64,000 nucleotides of DNA, from assembly GCF_009078285.1 (NCBI RefSeq), contig NZ_RQSP01000008.1:22751-86750 (forward strand). The letters are read 5' to 3'. The position numbers and the translations under genes are program-made. How positions within the stretch are numbered: position 1 is the stretch's first letter; every line of letters starts with the position of its first letter. The DNA comes from Bifidobacterium jacchi. GTDB taxonomy: Bacteria; Actinomycetota; Actinomycetes; Actinomycetales; Bifidobacteriaceae. The notes under the pieces were generated by a model. It saw nothing but the letters and a program-made list of their open reading frames with translations. It was not told where the DNA came from and searched no databases. Of the stretch, positions 12,101 to 19,256 are shown one piece after another.

Positions 12101-12496
12101 GCGATTGAAAGACTCAACGACGCCAAGGGCAAGCTCGTCGCGGCAGATTCGGACGGCGGGTCCGACAATGGTGGGTCCGACAACAACAACGGCGGGTCCG
12201 ACAATGGTGGTTCCGACAACAACAATGGCGGGTCCGACAACAACAACGGCGGTTCCAACAACGGCGGTTCCGACAACGGCGGTTCCGACAATGGCGGTTC
12301 CGACAATGGCGGTTCCGACAACAACGGCTCGAACAACGGCGACGGCCAGAACGATGCGGGTGACAAGGCCCATGGCGACAAGCCCCAGACCGGGACGCTG
12401 TCGCGCACCGGTGCCGGTGTGACCTCGGTGGCCGTGGCCGTCGCGCTGCTGGCGATCGCCTCCGGCATCGTGTTCGCGGTGCGTCGCAAGGCCTGA
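9167..12496 (+). CDS. Cell-wall-anchored right-handed beta-helix protein with carbohydrate-binding modules
   Basis: The start at 9167 follows AAGGAG by 6 bases and gives 1109 residues. A signal peptide ends near AHADE (residue 30). A right-handed parallel beta-helix of the polysaccharide-active type follows (about 40-560; it begins TYYVSTSGKDTNSGT and contains GIDPDRNVTNTIIQRNYIH). Two CarboxypepD-reg/SpaA-like beta-sandwiches (about 610-780), a CBM6/35-like module (about 785-920) and one FIVAR domain (about 926-995) come next. A Ser-Asp-Asn-Gly repeat linker leads to an LSRTG sorting motif, a hydrophobic stretch and an RRKA tail. It should sit on the cell surface and bind or cleave a plant or host glycan. 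The catalytic type (glycosidase, lyase or none) cannot be told from sequence alone. The shared operator links it to the neighbouring sugar genes. Confidence 0.82.
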   Translation: MVFGVGVKSRAVAVAAIGAMLVGAIAPMAHADELPARLYVEQDAKASGTTYYVSTSGKDTNSGTSEDSPWTLEKVNETTFKPGDRILFKAGETWQATGDAKLDYDDPTALLHPLGSGNADAKIALGSYGSENGSRPVLKGNAKVNDVVQLKDQEYWDISGLDVSNEAAGFTGNDEGGKIDANNGALVDDLRGIHIYGQDAAKLSGFDLHDLYVHDVTGEVAWITQSQIAKDFDKAKADMAKSSNGVLMAGGWDFSKRTGGILMETFKPSGEPTVFSDVLVEKNDFKRNSFGAFTIKQWYGGKNKYAAWDGRASNGYQSKARMHTNVVVRDNNIDQKGVYNGDGVYLTSVRGGRVENNVIAHPGVCGIELYFADDVIVEGNEVYDSQKKAGGSDSNGIDPDRNVTNTIIQRNYIHNSGEGILLCGYDYNTVIIRYNVIADSGWATFHGYVWGGHFEIYNNVIYQSSRSWNGPWVNSSNSGNDTWHLTNNIFYYNRGDGTRAPGGYQTDKKITYDHNVYVNAAKNAKDANAITIENENPFEGVLKTGNEEVGLDEVAVLKPVDARLNDIGVAYTLDTKTFTFNYLKADDVTARDFAGNAVSSTPDPGIYEVSFTGVGGTLTDAYAATVAGATVTFKDAQSGKTYAATTGASGRYQIADIPAGDYGVTVTGADGKTLLDTKATVNAEYTVVDLRAVSDTGTLAGTVKDLEGNPVKDAQIAVTVGGRKFDATTDGQGRYTVKDVPVTTETATAAVTAAKDGYRTASAQDDVTVKAGAVTQVDFTLPAISTLELDAKNADISNDGLTKRDVTDGSFSGGSWAAFENGKNGSYAEYTFKVPQKDVYDLTVFTKDKNNRATVQLSIDGVNTGEPMVMSGSNSDTRKSYGFEDVKLGSGEHTIRFTITDTAKGSLFGLDALTYAVQSPKPAIAVVDKTDLAGNLAEADKLDEKAYTAVSWEQFAEARQNARAVLDDAFATTDEVTKAIERLNDAKGKLVAADSDGGSDNGGSDNNNGGSDNGGSDNNNGGSDNNNGGSNNGGSDNGGSDNGGSDNGGSDNNGSNNGDGQNDAGDKAHGDKPQTGTLSRTGAGVTSVAVAVALLAIASGIVFAVRRKA
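12155..12345 (+). repeat. Degenerate GGTTCCGACAAC tandem repeats coding the wall linker
   Basis: Units of 12 to 15 bases built on GGNGGNTCCGACAAC run in tandem inside the beta-helix gene and encode Gly-Gly-Ser-Asp-Asn repeats. Such repeats can expand or contract in frame, changing the length of the stalk that lifts the protein from the wall. Confidence 0.8.
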
Positions 12497-12546
12497 ACCG
12501 TGACGTCCGCCATGTGACGGCTTGTCCCGAAAGGGCGACGCATGTC

Positions 12547-12591
12547 AGGCGTGCCGCAGGATCCGTGGAAACGGATTCCCGCGGCACGCCT
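12547..12591 (+). terminator. Inverted repeat after the beta-helix gene
   Basis: AGGCGTGCCGC (12547-12557) pairs perfectly with GCGGCACGCCT (12581-12591). There is no T-tract, as often seen in high-GC genomes, so it is only a probable terminator. The rest of 12497-12746 contains the likely trpD promoter, with a TAGAAT hexamer near 12690. Confidence 0.55.
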
Positions 12592-12746
12592 CCCGCCGTA
12601 TATGCGGTTGATCACGTCCGTGATGCGATGGTCCGCTGCCACGGCCTTCTGCAATATGGAAGAGGCCGGAGCGGGAAACACAGAACGGGTAGAATAAGGC
12701 CCGTCACTTGGGTTATGAAGGCGTGCAATCGCGCCAAGGAGGAACA

Positions 12747-13793
12747 ATGGCCGAGATCACATGGAAGTCGATTCTCACCAAGCTGGTCGGGGGAGACCAC
12801 CTGAGCGCCGAGGAATCCGAATGGTTCGTCGATGATCTGATGAAGGGCAACGCCAATCCCGCCGCCGTGGGTGCCACGCTCGCCCTTCAGCAGCAGCTGG
12901 GGCTGACGGCCGAGGAGGTGTCCGGCGCCGCCAAGGCCATGGTGTCGCATGCCGTGCCGCTCAACGTCTCCGGTGAGACCACCGACATCGTGGGCACCGG
13001 TGGTGACGGCTTCGCCACGGTGAACCTGTCCACGATGGGCTCGGTGGCCGCCGCGGCCGCGGGCGTGAAGATCGTCAAGCATGGCAATCGCGCAGCCTCC
13101 TCGAAGTGCGGTGCCGCCGACGTGCTCGAAGCGCTCGGCCTGCCGCTGGACCTGAAGCCCGAGGCGGTCGGCGAGGTCGGCGACGAGGTGGGCATCACCT
13201 TCGCGTTCGCCCGCACCTTCCACCCGGCCATGCGCTTCGTCGGCCCGATTCGCGCTGCGCTCGGCATCCCGTGCGTGTTCAACGTGCTGGGCCCGCTGAC
13301 CAACCCGGCCAAGCCCGCCCATGTGGCCATCGGCTGCGCCAAGCGCGAGATGAGCCCGATCATGGCCGCCGTCTATGCCGCCAATGGCCAGTCCGGCATG
13401 GTCTACACCTCGCACGAGGGCATGGACGAGCTCGCCCCCACCGGCCCGGTCTCCGTGTGGGAGATCCGCGACGGCAAGGTGACCGAGACCGAATTCGACC
13501 CGACCGTGGAGCTCGGCCTCGCCAAGATCGACGTCGCCGATCTCAAGGGCGGCGAGCCCGAGGTCAACGCTGCCGCCTTCCGCGACTTCGTGGCCGGCAA
13601 GGACATCCCGGCCCGCACCACCGCACTGCTCAACGCGGCCTCCGCCATTGTGGCCGACGGTCATCTGGTGGGCGAGGGCACGCTGGGCGAACGCTTCCGC
13701 GAAGCCTACAAGCTCGCCGAGGACGCCGTGGATTCCGGCAAGGCCCAGGCACTGCTCGACAAGTGGGTCGCCGTCGCCAAGTCCAAGGAGTGA
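12747..13793 (+). CDS. trpD: Anthranilate phosphoribosyltransferase
   Basis: TrpD joins anthranilate to PRPP, the second step of tryptophan synthesis from chorismate, in the cytoplasm. The 348-residue length fits the family. Visible signatures are the PRPP loop DIVGTGGDGFATVNLST (about residues 79-95), HGNRAASSKCGAADVLEALG (about 113-132) and FHPAMRFVGPIRAALGIPCVFNVLGPLTNP. The start at 12747 follows CAAGGAGG by 5 bases. It is a stand-alone gene: no other trp gene is nearby, and both neighbours belong to the carbohydrate region. No attenuator-like leader peptide with Trp codons was seen. Identification is secure. Confidence 0.97.
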   Translation: MAEITWKSILTKLVGGDHLSAEESEWFVDDLMKGNANPAAVGATLALQQQLGLTAEEVSGAAKAMVSHAVPLNVSGETTDIVGTGGDGFATVNLSTMGSVAAAAAGVKIVKHGNRAASSKCGAADVLEALGLPLDLKPEAVGEVGDEVGITFAFARTFHPAMRFVGPIRAALGIPCVFNVLGPLTNPAKPAHVAIGCAKREMSPIMAAVYAANGQSGMVYTSHEGMDELAPTGPVSVWEIRDGKVTETEFDPTVELGLAKIDVADLKGGEPEVNAAAFRDFVAGKDIPARTTALLNAASAIVADGHLVGEGTLGERFREAYKLAEDAVDSGKAQALLDKWVAVAKSKE

Positions 13794-13838
13794 TACATCG
13801 TAGGACGTTCGGTGCTTTTCTGCATAAGGAGACAGCTA

Positions 13839-14152
13839 TTGTCCTACGTCAGAAGTTCGTTGATGATATTGTTTGCTCCCCTTGTCAGGGCCGTTGCCGT
13901 TAGGCAAACAGCGGAGCTGTTTGTAGGCAACGTGTGAGCCGACAGGCGAGCCAGCAGGATGCGCGCGAAGCGCGTCAGCTGTTGCAGGACCAGCACCGTA
14001 TAGCAAACAGCGGAGCTGTTTGTAGGTGCTGTGCGAGCCGACCGGCGAGCCGGCAGACCGCGCGCACAGCGCGTCCCTGATTGCAGCGAGCTGGCCCGCG
14101 AAGCGGGTCTGAGGGGTAGTGAATTCGTTAACGAATTAATGATGTAGGATGA
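13839..14152. repeat. Modular terminal-inverted-repeat element, copy A
   Basis: The left end TTGTCCTACGTCAGAAGTTCGT and degenerate right end GATGTAGGAT match, less well, the ends of copies B (54033) and C (61041). The interior holds the shared segment CTCCCCTTGTCAG, then stem-loop modules (GCAAACAGCGGAGCTGTTTG twice) and a module ending CTGAGGGGTAGTGAATTCGT. About 314 bp long, it is the longest copy because the central module is duplicated. It fills most of the 566-bp gap between trpD and the ABC importer. No ORF of note lies inside. Confidence 0.8.
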
Positions 14153-14265
14153 CGGAAGAATGTGTTGAGGGGAAGCAGCGTATTTCCGATGCTTCCCCTC
14201 AATCGTCATTGATGTGGTGCCTATGGCGATGGTTCCTCGCATGCGCATGCCATGCTGCCGTCTAT

Positions 14266-14289
14266 GCAACTTTGGCAACAAGTGGCAAC
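14266..14289. promoter_or_regulatory. Candidate operator upstream of the ABC sugar importer
   Basis: GCAAC occurs at 14266-14270, 14275-14279 and 14285-14289. The central TTTGGCAACAAG is identical to the site at 4833-4844 between the LacI fusion and GH115. A TATCCT hexamer at 14307-14312 would put the last repeat at about the -35 position. Confidence 0.6.
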
Positions 14290-14359
14290 GACGGTGGACT
14301 CTCACATATCCTTAAGTCATGTTCGACCGATGAAGGTCTGGAATCATGGAGGGAACGTC

Positions 14360-15292
14360 GTGAGTTCGTTTACGGAATTCGGATCGCTGGTCAAAAACCG
14401 GCACAAGCCGAAAGACAAGCCGACCGACACCAAGGTGGCGTTGGGGTTTCTGGCGCCGTGGCTGATTGGCGCGGTGTTCCTGAGCCTTATTCCGATGTTG
14501 TACTCGCTGGGGATTTCGTTCACCAAATACAACATGATCAAGCCGCCGCAGTTCGTCGGGTTGATGAACTACCGGCATATGCTCGCCGATCCGCGATTCA
14601 TCAGCTCATTGCAGGTGACCCTGACCTACGTGATCGTCTCCGTGCCGCTGCAGCTCATCGCCGCATTGGCGCTTGCCGTGCTGCTTGATCGCGGCATGAG
14701 GGGGCTCGCCTTCTACCGCTCCGCGTTCTACCTGCCGTCGATGCTTGGCGGATCAGTGGCCGTGGCGGTGCTCTGGAAGATGGTGTTCGGTGCGGACGGC
14801 CTGTTCAACGCGTTCCTCGGCATCTTAGGCATAGATACGTCGATGTCTTGGATCGCCAATCCGGACACGGCCAACTGGACGCTTATGGCATTGCATGTCT
14901 GGCAGTTCGGTTCGCCGATGGTCATCTTCCTCGCCGGTTTGCGCCAGATTCCGCGCGAACTCTACGAGGCCGCCAGCGTGGACGGTGCCGGAAAATGGCG
15001 TCAGTTCCGCTCGATCACCCTGCCGATGCTCTCGCCGATCATCTTCTTCAATCTGGTGATGAGCGTGATCAACTCCTTCCAGACGTTCACTCAGGCCTAC
15101 GTGGTGTCCGGCGGCACCGGCGGTCCGTCCGACTCAACGCTGTTCTACACGCTGTATCTCTACCAGCAGGGCTTCGCGTCGCTGCGCATGGGTTACGCCT
15201 CCGCGTTGGCATGGATCATGGTGCTGATCGTGGCCTTGCTGACCGGAATCAATTTCGCTCTCTCGAAGTTCTGGGTGCATTACGATGACTGA
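14360..15292 (+). CDS. ABC sugar importer permease (MalF/UgpA type)
   Basis: This integral membrane permease of a carbohydrate ABC importer (CUT1 type) has 310 residues from a GTG start at 14360. That start is chosen because GGAGGG lies 6 bases upstream; the frame is open further to 14252. The protein has six likely membrane segments, and the EAA loop that contacts the ATPase is visible as YEAASVDGAGKWRQFRSITLP (about residues 198-217). It overlaps the second permease by 8 bases, and a lipoprotein binding protein follows. No ATPase gene is present; bifidobacterial CUT1 systems commonly share one MsmK-like ATPase encoded elsewhere (established for the group). Substrate not determinable from the permease. 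Confidence 0.9.
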   Translation: MSSFTEFGSLVKNRHKPKDKPTDTKVALGFLAPWLIGAVFLSLIPMLYSLGISFTKYNMIKPPQFVGLMNYRHMLADPRFISSLQVTLTYVIVSVPLQLIAALALAVLLDRGMRGLAFYRSAFYLPSMLGGSVAVAVLWKMVFGADGLFNAFLGILGIDTSMSWIANPDTANWTLMALHVWQFGSPMVIFLAGLRQIPRELYEAASVDGAGKWRQFRSITLPMLSPIIFFNLVMSVINSFQTFTQAYVVSGGTGGPSDSTLFYTLYLYQQGFASLRMGYASALAWIMVLIVALLTGINFALSKFWVHYDD

Positions 15293-16268
15293 TGTTGCAA
15301 CGATGAATGCCGTGATTGACTCCGGCGAAACCGATGGGAACCGTGCCGCTCGCGAACCGAGCGCAAGCGATCGCGGCAATGCGGCATATGCGGAGCTCGG
15401 CTCCGGCACGGGCATGCATCCGAACCGCAGCCGCAGCATCGGCCGTGTGATTGCGGCCGTGGTCAAGCAGGTTGTGGTGCTGCTCGTGGCCATCCTCATG
15501 CTGTATCCGATTTTGTGGATGATCGCCAGCTCGCTGCGCCCGCAGGAGGAGATCTTCACGAATATGGGATTGGTGGTCACCAATCCGCTCTGGAAGAATT
15601 ACGCGGCCGGATGGAACGCGCTCAGTCAGCCGTTCGGCCGCTACATCCTGAACTCGCTGATCATCGTCGTGTTCGCCATCGTCGGCAACATCCTCACCTG
15701 CTCGATGGCCGCTTACGCCTTCGCCCGGCTCAACTTCCGGTTCCGCGGCGTGCTGTTCGGCTTCATGCTGCTCATGCTCATGATCCCGATTCATGTGATT
15801 GTGATTCCGCAGTACATCATGTGGAACTCGTTGCATATGATCAATACGTTCGTCCCGCTGATCGTGCCGAAGTTCCTCGCCATGGACGGGTTCTTCACCT
15901 TCTTGTTCTACCAGTTCCTGCGTGGTCTGCCGCGTGACCTCGACGAGGCCGCCAAGCTGGACGGCGCCGGTCATATGCGTATCTTCTTCCAGATTCTGCT
16001 GCCGCTGATGAAGCCGGCCATCGGCACCTGTGCGGTGTTCACGTTCATCTGGACGTGGAACGACTTCTTCAGCCAGCTGCTGTACCTCACCAAGCCGGAC
16101 ATGTACACCGTGCCGATCGCGCTGCGCACGTTCATCGACTCGCAGTCCCAGTCAAGCTACGGCCCGATGTTCGCGATGAGCGTGGTCTCGCTGATTCCGC
16201 TCTTCCTGGTGTTCACATTCGGGCAGAAGTATCTGGTCCAGGGAATCGCCACCACCGGAGGGAAATGA
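15285..16268 (+). CDS. ABC sugar importer permease (MalG/UgpE type)
   Basis: Second permease of the same importer, 327 residues, with six membrane segments after a polar N-terminal region of about 60 residues. The EAA loop is LDEAAKLDGAGHMRIFFQIL (about residues 219-238). Its ATG lies inside the end of the first permease gene (8-base overlap), which suggests translational coupling. The unusually long N-terminus may mean that a later start is used, but no better ribosome binding site was seen. Partner of 14360-15292 and the binding protein at 16383. Confidence 0.9.
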   Translation: MTDVATMNAVIDSGETDGNRAAREPSASDRGNAAYAELGSGTGMHPNRSRSIGRVIAAVVKQVVVLLVAILMLYPILWMIASSLRPQEEIFTNMGLVVTNPLWKNYAAGWNALSQPFGRYILNSLIIVVFAIVGNILTCSMAAYAFARLNFRFRGVLFGFMLLMLMIPIHVIVIPQYIMWNSLHMINTFVPLIVPKFLAMDGFFTFLFYQFLRGLPRDLDEAAKLDGAGHMRIFFQILLPLMKPAIGTCAVFTFIWTWNDFFSQLLYLTKPDMYTVPIALRTFIDSQSQSSYGPMFAMSVVSLIPLFLVFTFGQKYLVQGIATTGGK

Positions 16269-16382
16269 CATGGATGGAGCGTCATCCGCGTTGCTCCTCG
16301 GTCGACGTACCTTCATATGCCTTACCTCGGTGCGCCTTGATGCCGCGCACATCCATGCCATTTCCAATCATGAAGGACAACA

Positions 16383-17702
16383 ATGATGTTCAAGCGTATG
16401 TGGAAGAAGTATCTGGCCGCAGTGATGGCGGCGATATCGTTGTGCGTCACGGCCGCGTGCGGCAGTTCGGTCGGCACGTCCGATGTGCCGGTGGTGCCGG
16501 CGGACGGCGATGTGACCATCCGACTGAGCTGGTGGGGAGGCGACGCTCGCGTCAAGGCCACCGAGGAGGCGGTCAAGGGCTTCGAACAGGAACATCCCAA
16601 CATTCACATCGATATGGAATACTCCGACTGGACCGGCTACTGGGACAAGCTCGCCGTGCAGTCCGCAGGCGGCAACGCGCCGGACGTCATGCAGATGGAT
16701 GAGCTATATCTGGCGTTCTACGGATCGATGGGGTCGTTGCTCGATCTCGGCAAGGCATCTGATTACCTTGATATGAGCGGTATGGATGATTCACTGAAGA
16801 CTATGGGCCAGGTGGAGGGTGCACAGGTTGCCGTCCCGATGACCACCGCCCAGTATGGGGTCATCGTCAACAACGATGTGCTCGACGAACTCGGACTCAC
16901 CCTGCCGGATACCGACAACTGGACCTGGGACGAATTCACCGCATTCGCGCAGCAGGTCACGGAGAAATCCGGCGGCAAGGATATCGGTTCAATCGCCCCG
17001 AACAACGGATACGGCCTGCAGCTGTGGGCGCGTCAGCACGGTGAGCGGCTGTTCGACGGCAATCGCATCACGATTTCCCCCGAAACGCTTGCATCATTCC
17101 TGCAGCTGCCCGCGGATTGGGCGAAGAACGGCATCGAAGGCAGCGCGGAACGTTGGAGTGAGAACACCGCAGCCGCCATGAACGACAGTGATTTCGGCAA
17201 GGGCAGGCAGGCGATGATGATCACGCAGGCTACGATGATCACCCCGTACGCTCAAGCCGCCGGCACCGAGAACATGACGCTCGTACCGATGCCCCAAGTC
17301 AAGCCCGGTGCGAAGACCATGTACCTGAAACCTGGCATGTACTGGGCGATCTCCTCACAGTCCCAGCACCCTGCCGAAGCGGCGATGCTTGTCGACTATC
17401 TCCTCAACGACCCGAAGGCCGGTGAGATTCTCGGCACCGAACGCGGCATTCCGGCAAACAACGATATCCGTAAGTCTTTGGCCGCCGAGGCTGACGGAAC
17501 GGATCGGGCGGCACTTGACTTCGTCGACAAGATCCAGCCCATGCTGGGGAACGCCCCGGCGATTACGCCCAACGGTGCTTCGGAACTGGACAAGGTCATC
17601 GTGCGGTACCAGCAGGATGTGGTGTTCGGCAAGCGCAAGTCGCTTGATGCGGCCAAGAGCATGATTGCGGAACTGCAGGAATCCATCGATTTCGCATCGT
17701 GA
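16383..17702 (+). CDS. Lipoprotein sugar-binding protein of the ABC importer
   Basis: This 439-residue family 1 solute-binding protein captures the sugar outside the membrane and delivers it to the two upstream permeases. It has a lipoprotein signal with lipobox LCVTAAC, so Cys at about residue 26 is probably lipidated. A typical SBP opening follows (VTIRLSWWGGDARVKATEEA), with NAPDVMQMDELYLAFYGS further on. The start at 16383 follows GAAGGA by 8 bases. The 114-bp gap before it shows no terminator. It is separate from the SBP-like domain fused to the LacI regulator, although both may bind related ligands; that is only an inference. Confidence 0.92.
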   Translation: MMFKRMWKKYLAAVMAAISLCVTAACGSSVGTSDVPVVPADGDVTIRLSWWGGDARVKATEEAVKGFEQEHPNIHIDMEYSDWTGYWDKLAVQSAGGNAPDVMQMDELYLAFYGSMGSLLDLGKASDYLDMSGMDDSLKTMGQVEGAQVAVPMTTAQYGVIVNNDVLDELGLTLPDTDNWTWDEFTAFAQQVTEKSGGKDIGSIAPNNGYGLQLWARQHGERLFDGNRITISPETLASFLQLPADWAKNGIEGSAERWSENTAAAMNDSDFGKGRQAMMITQATMITPYAQAAGTENMTLVPMPQVKPGAKTMYLKPGMYWAISSQSQHPAEAAMLVDYLLNDPKAGEILGTERGIPANNDIRKSLAAEADGTDRAALDFVDKIQPMLGNAPAITPNGASELDKVIVRYQQDVVFGKRKSLDAAKSMIAELQESIDFAS

Positions 17703-17718
17703 GCCGTACTGGCACATC

Positions 17719-17759
17719 GCCGTTCTTGGCTCCCCTCAGAGAAGGGATCCAAGAACGGC
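17719..17759. terminator. Terminator-like hairpin between convergent genes
   Basis: GCCGTTCTTGG (17719-17729) pairs with CCAAGAACGGC (17749-17759), with further pairing of CTCCCCT and AGGGA inside. It lies between the convergent binding-protein and membrane-protein genes and could serve both. Confidence 0.7.
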
Positions 17760-17764
17760 TGGAC

Positions 17765-18385
17765 TCACACCCTCGCGCCGTCGTCGTAGAAGCCGCCCTT
17801 GTCGCCGGGACGGTCCTTGCGATTCAGGGCCTTGACGATGAGACCGCCCAAACCGAGTATGGTGCACAGCCCGAAGGCGATGTTGAGCAGCGCGCTCACC
17901 ACGGGAATGCCGTAGAGGCTCGGCACCAGCACCATCACGATGGTGCCCGCCACGCCGATGACCAGCAACGCCGTCAGCAATGCGGTGGAGGCCTTGACCG
18001 GGCCAAGCTCCGGGTTCGGGGGAGTGAAGCCGCCGTCATCGTAGCGGTCCATCACCTCGTCGGTGTCCAGCCAACTCGAATTCGTGTTGTCCCGCGGACC
18101 GCGCACGCGCCGCCCCAGCGGTTCGCCTGCACCGGCGAACGCGCTCGCGTCCAGATCCTCGACGGAAACCAGCGCCTCCTTCTCCTTGCGCTGTGCATGC
18201 CGCTCGAAACGACGTGCATTACGGGAACGCTCCACATCCCTGAGATCATCCTCGTGTGCGCGCGCGAACGCCTCCCAGGACGCATCATCCGAGGAGGTGC
18301 CGTCGTTGGACGTCGACGCGGAGGAATCCTGCGGCGTGGGGGTTGGACGCATGCCGTCGTCGTTGGTATTGTGGTTGTCGGTCAT
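17765..18385 (-). CDS. Hypothetical membrane protein with two C-terminal helices
   Basis: A 206-residue protein of no recognised family. The N-terminal 125 residues are polar and charged (Asp/Ser-rich, then SWEAFARAHEDDLRDVERSR and an Arg/Lys-rich stretch). Two hydrophobic segments follow (about residues 132-157 and 161-187), then a short basic tail. This suggests a cytoplasmic domain tethered to the membrane. It is divergent from the PlsC-like gene; the space between them carries a 19-bp tandem repeat. The role is unknown. The start has only a weak ribosome binding site (CAGG). Confidence 0.75.
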   Translation of the reverse strand: MTDNHNTNDDGMRPTPTPQDSSASTSNDGTSSDDASWEAFARAHEDDLRDVERSRNARRFERHAQRKEKEALVSVEDLDASAFAGAGEPLGRRVRGPRDNTNSSWLDTDEVMDRYDDGGFTPPNPELGPVKASTALLTALLVIGVAGTIVMVLVPSLYGIPVVSALLNIAFGLCTILGLGGLIVKALNRKDRPGDKGGFYDDGARV

Positions 18386-18387
18386 AC

Positions 18388-18424
18388 CTGTCTACTGTAA
18401 TCAAGTCTGTCTACTGCAATCAAG
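18388..18424. repeat. Tandem 19-bp repeat in the divergent promoter region
   Basis: CTGTCTACTGTAATCAAG occurs at 18388-18405 and again, with one change, at 18407-18424. It lies between the membrane protein (start 18385) and plsC (start 18453), so it may be an operator. Confidence 0.75.
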
Positions 18425-18452
18425 CGGCCAGCCAAACCGGGAGGATACGAAC

Positions 18453-19205
18453 ATGCTGTACTGGTTTTTCGTCAAGGGATTCGGATGGGTCGCGCGTCGC
18501 CGTCTTGGACCGTCCGTCACCGGATTGGAGAACATCCCGCGTACCGGCGGCGCCATCATCGCCGCGAACCATCTGGCTGTCATCGATGATGCGCTGATCC
18601 CGATCACCTGTCCGCGCATGGTGCATTTCATGGGCAAGGCCGAGTATTTCGAGGGCAAGGGCATCAAAGGCAAGTTCAAGAAGTGGTGGTTCACGTCGGT
18701 CGGCGTGTTCCCGGTGGACCGCTCCGGCGGCTCGAAATCGCTCGGCGCGCTCGCCCATGCGAGGGAGATCATCGAGGATGGACATCTGTTCGGCATTCAC
18801 ATCGAAGGCACCAGAAGCCCAGACGGACGCCTATACAAAGGACATACCGGTGCTGCCCGACTCGCCTTTGAGACCGGATGCCCGATCGTGCCCACTGCCA
18901 TCATCGGGTCTCGTGATCTGCAGAAGCCTGGCACGGTCATCCCGCTCAAAGGCCGCACGCAGGTGATCTACGGCAAGCCGATCGAGGTCGAGCGCCGCGA
19001 GCCCGATGAGGTGACCCACGAGGAGCTGCGCGATCTGACGGACCGCGTCACGCGAGAGATTCAGCGCCTCAGCGGTCAGGAATACATGGACGAATATGCG
19101 CAGACTGTCAAGGCGAGGCTCAAGGAGCAGGCTTCGGCCCAGATCGCGGCTCAGAATTCGCAGCATACGGAACAGGGGTCGACGGAACAGTCTGAGCAGG
19201 CCTGA
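18453..19205 (+). CDS. plsC: 1-acyl-sn-glycerol-3-phosphate acyltransferase (PlsC family)
   Basis: This enzyme adds the second acyl chain to lysophosphatidic acid, giving phosphatidic acid for membrane lipids. It is 250 residues from the ATG at 18453, which follows GGGAGGA by 6 bases. Catalytic motif I (HX4D) is NHLAVIDD (about residues 39-46), the substrate-binding motif is EGTRSPDG (about 119-126), and PIVPTAIIGS is the proline motif. The C-terminus has a low-complexity Gln/Glu/Ser tail. It stands alone and is convergent with the kinase gene. Bifidobacteria often carry several paralogues, so lipid or acyl specificity is not certain. Confidence 0.92.
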   Translation: MLYWFFVKGFGWVARRRLGPSVTGLENIPRTGGAIIAANHLAVIDDALIPITCPRMVHFMGKAEYFEGKGIKGKFKKWWFTSVGVFPVDRSGGSKSLGALAHAREIIEDGHLFGIHIEGTRSPDGRLYKGHTGAARLAFETGCPIVPTAIIGSRDLQKPGTVIPLKGRTQVIYGKPIEVERREPDEVTHEELRDLTDRVTREIQRLSGQEYMDEYAQTVKARLKEQASAQIAAQNSQHTEQGSTEQSEQA

Positions 19206-19256
19206 TCCACCGACCTCGCGTCTCCGCCGACCTCGCCCCCAGCCACACCATGGTGG

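Noticed and set aside
9971..12373. Minus-strand 800-codon frame rich in Val, Gly and Asp
   Set aside because: Antisense shadow of the beta-helix gene; repeats in it mirror the coding linker repeats.
13839..14152. tRNA or other stable RNA gene in the hairpin-rich gap
   Set aside because: Stems do not form a cloverleaf and match the dispersed repeat copies at 54033 and 61041.
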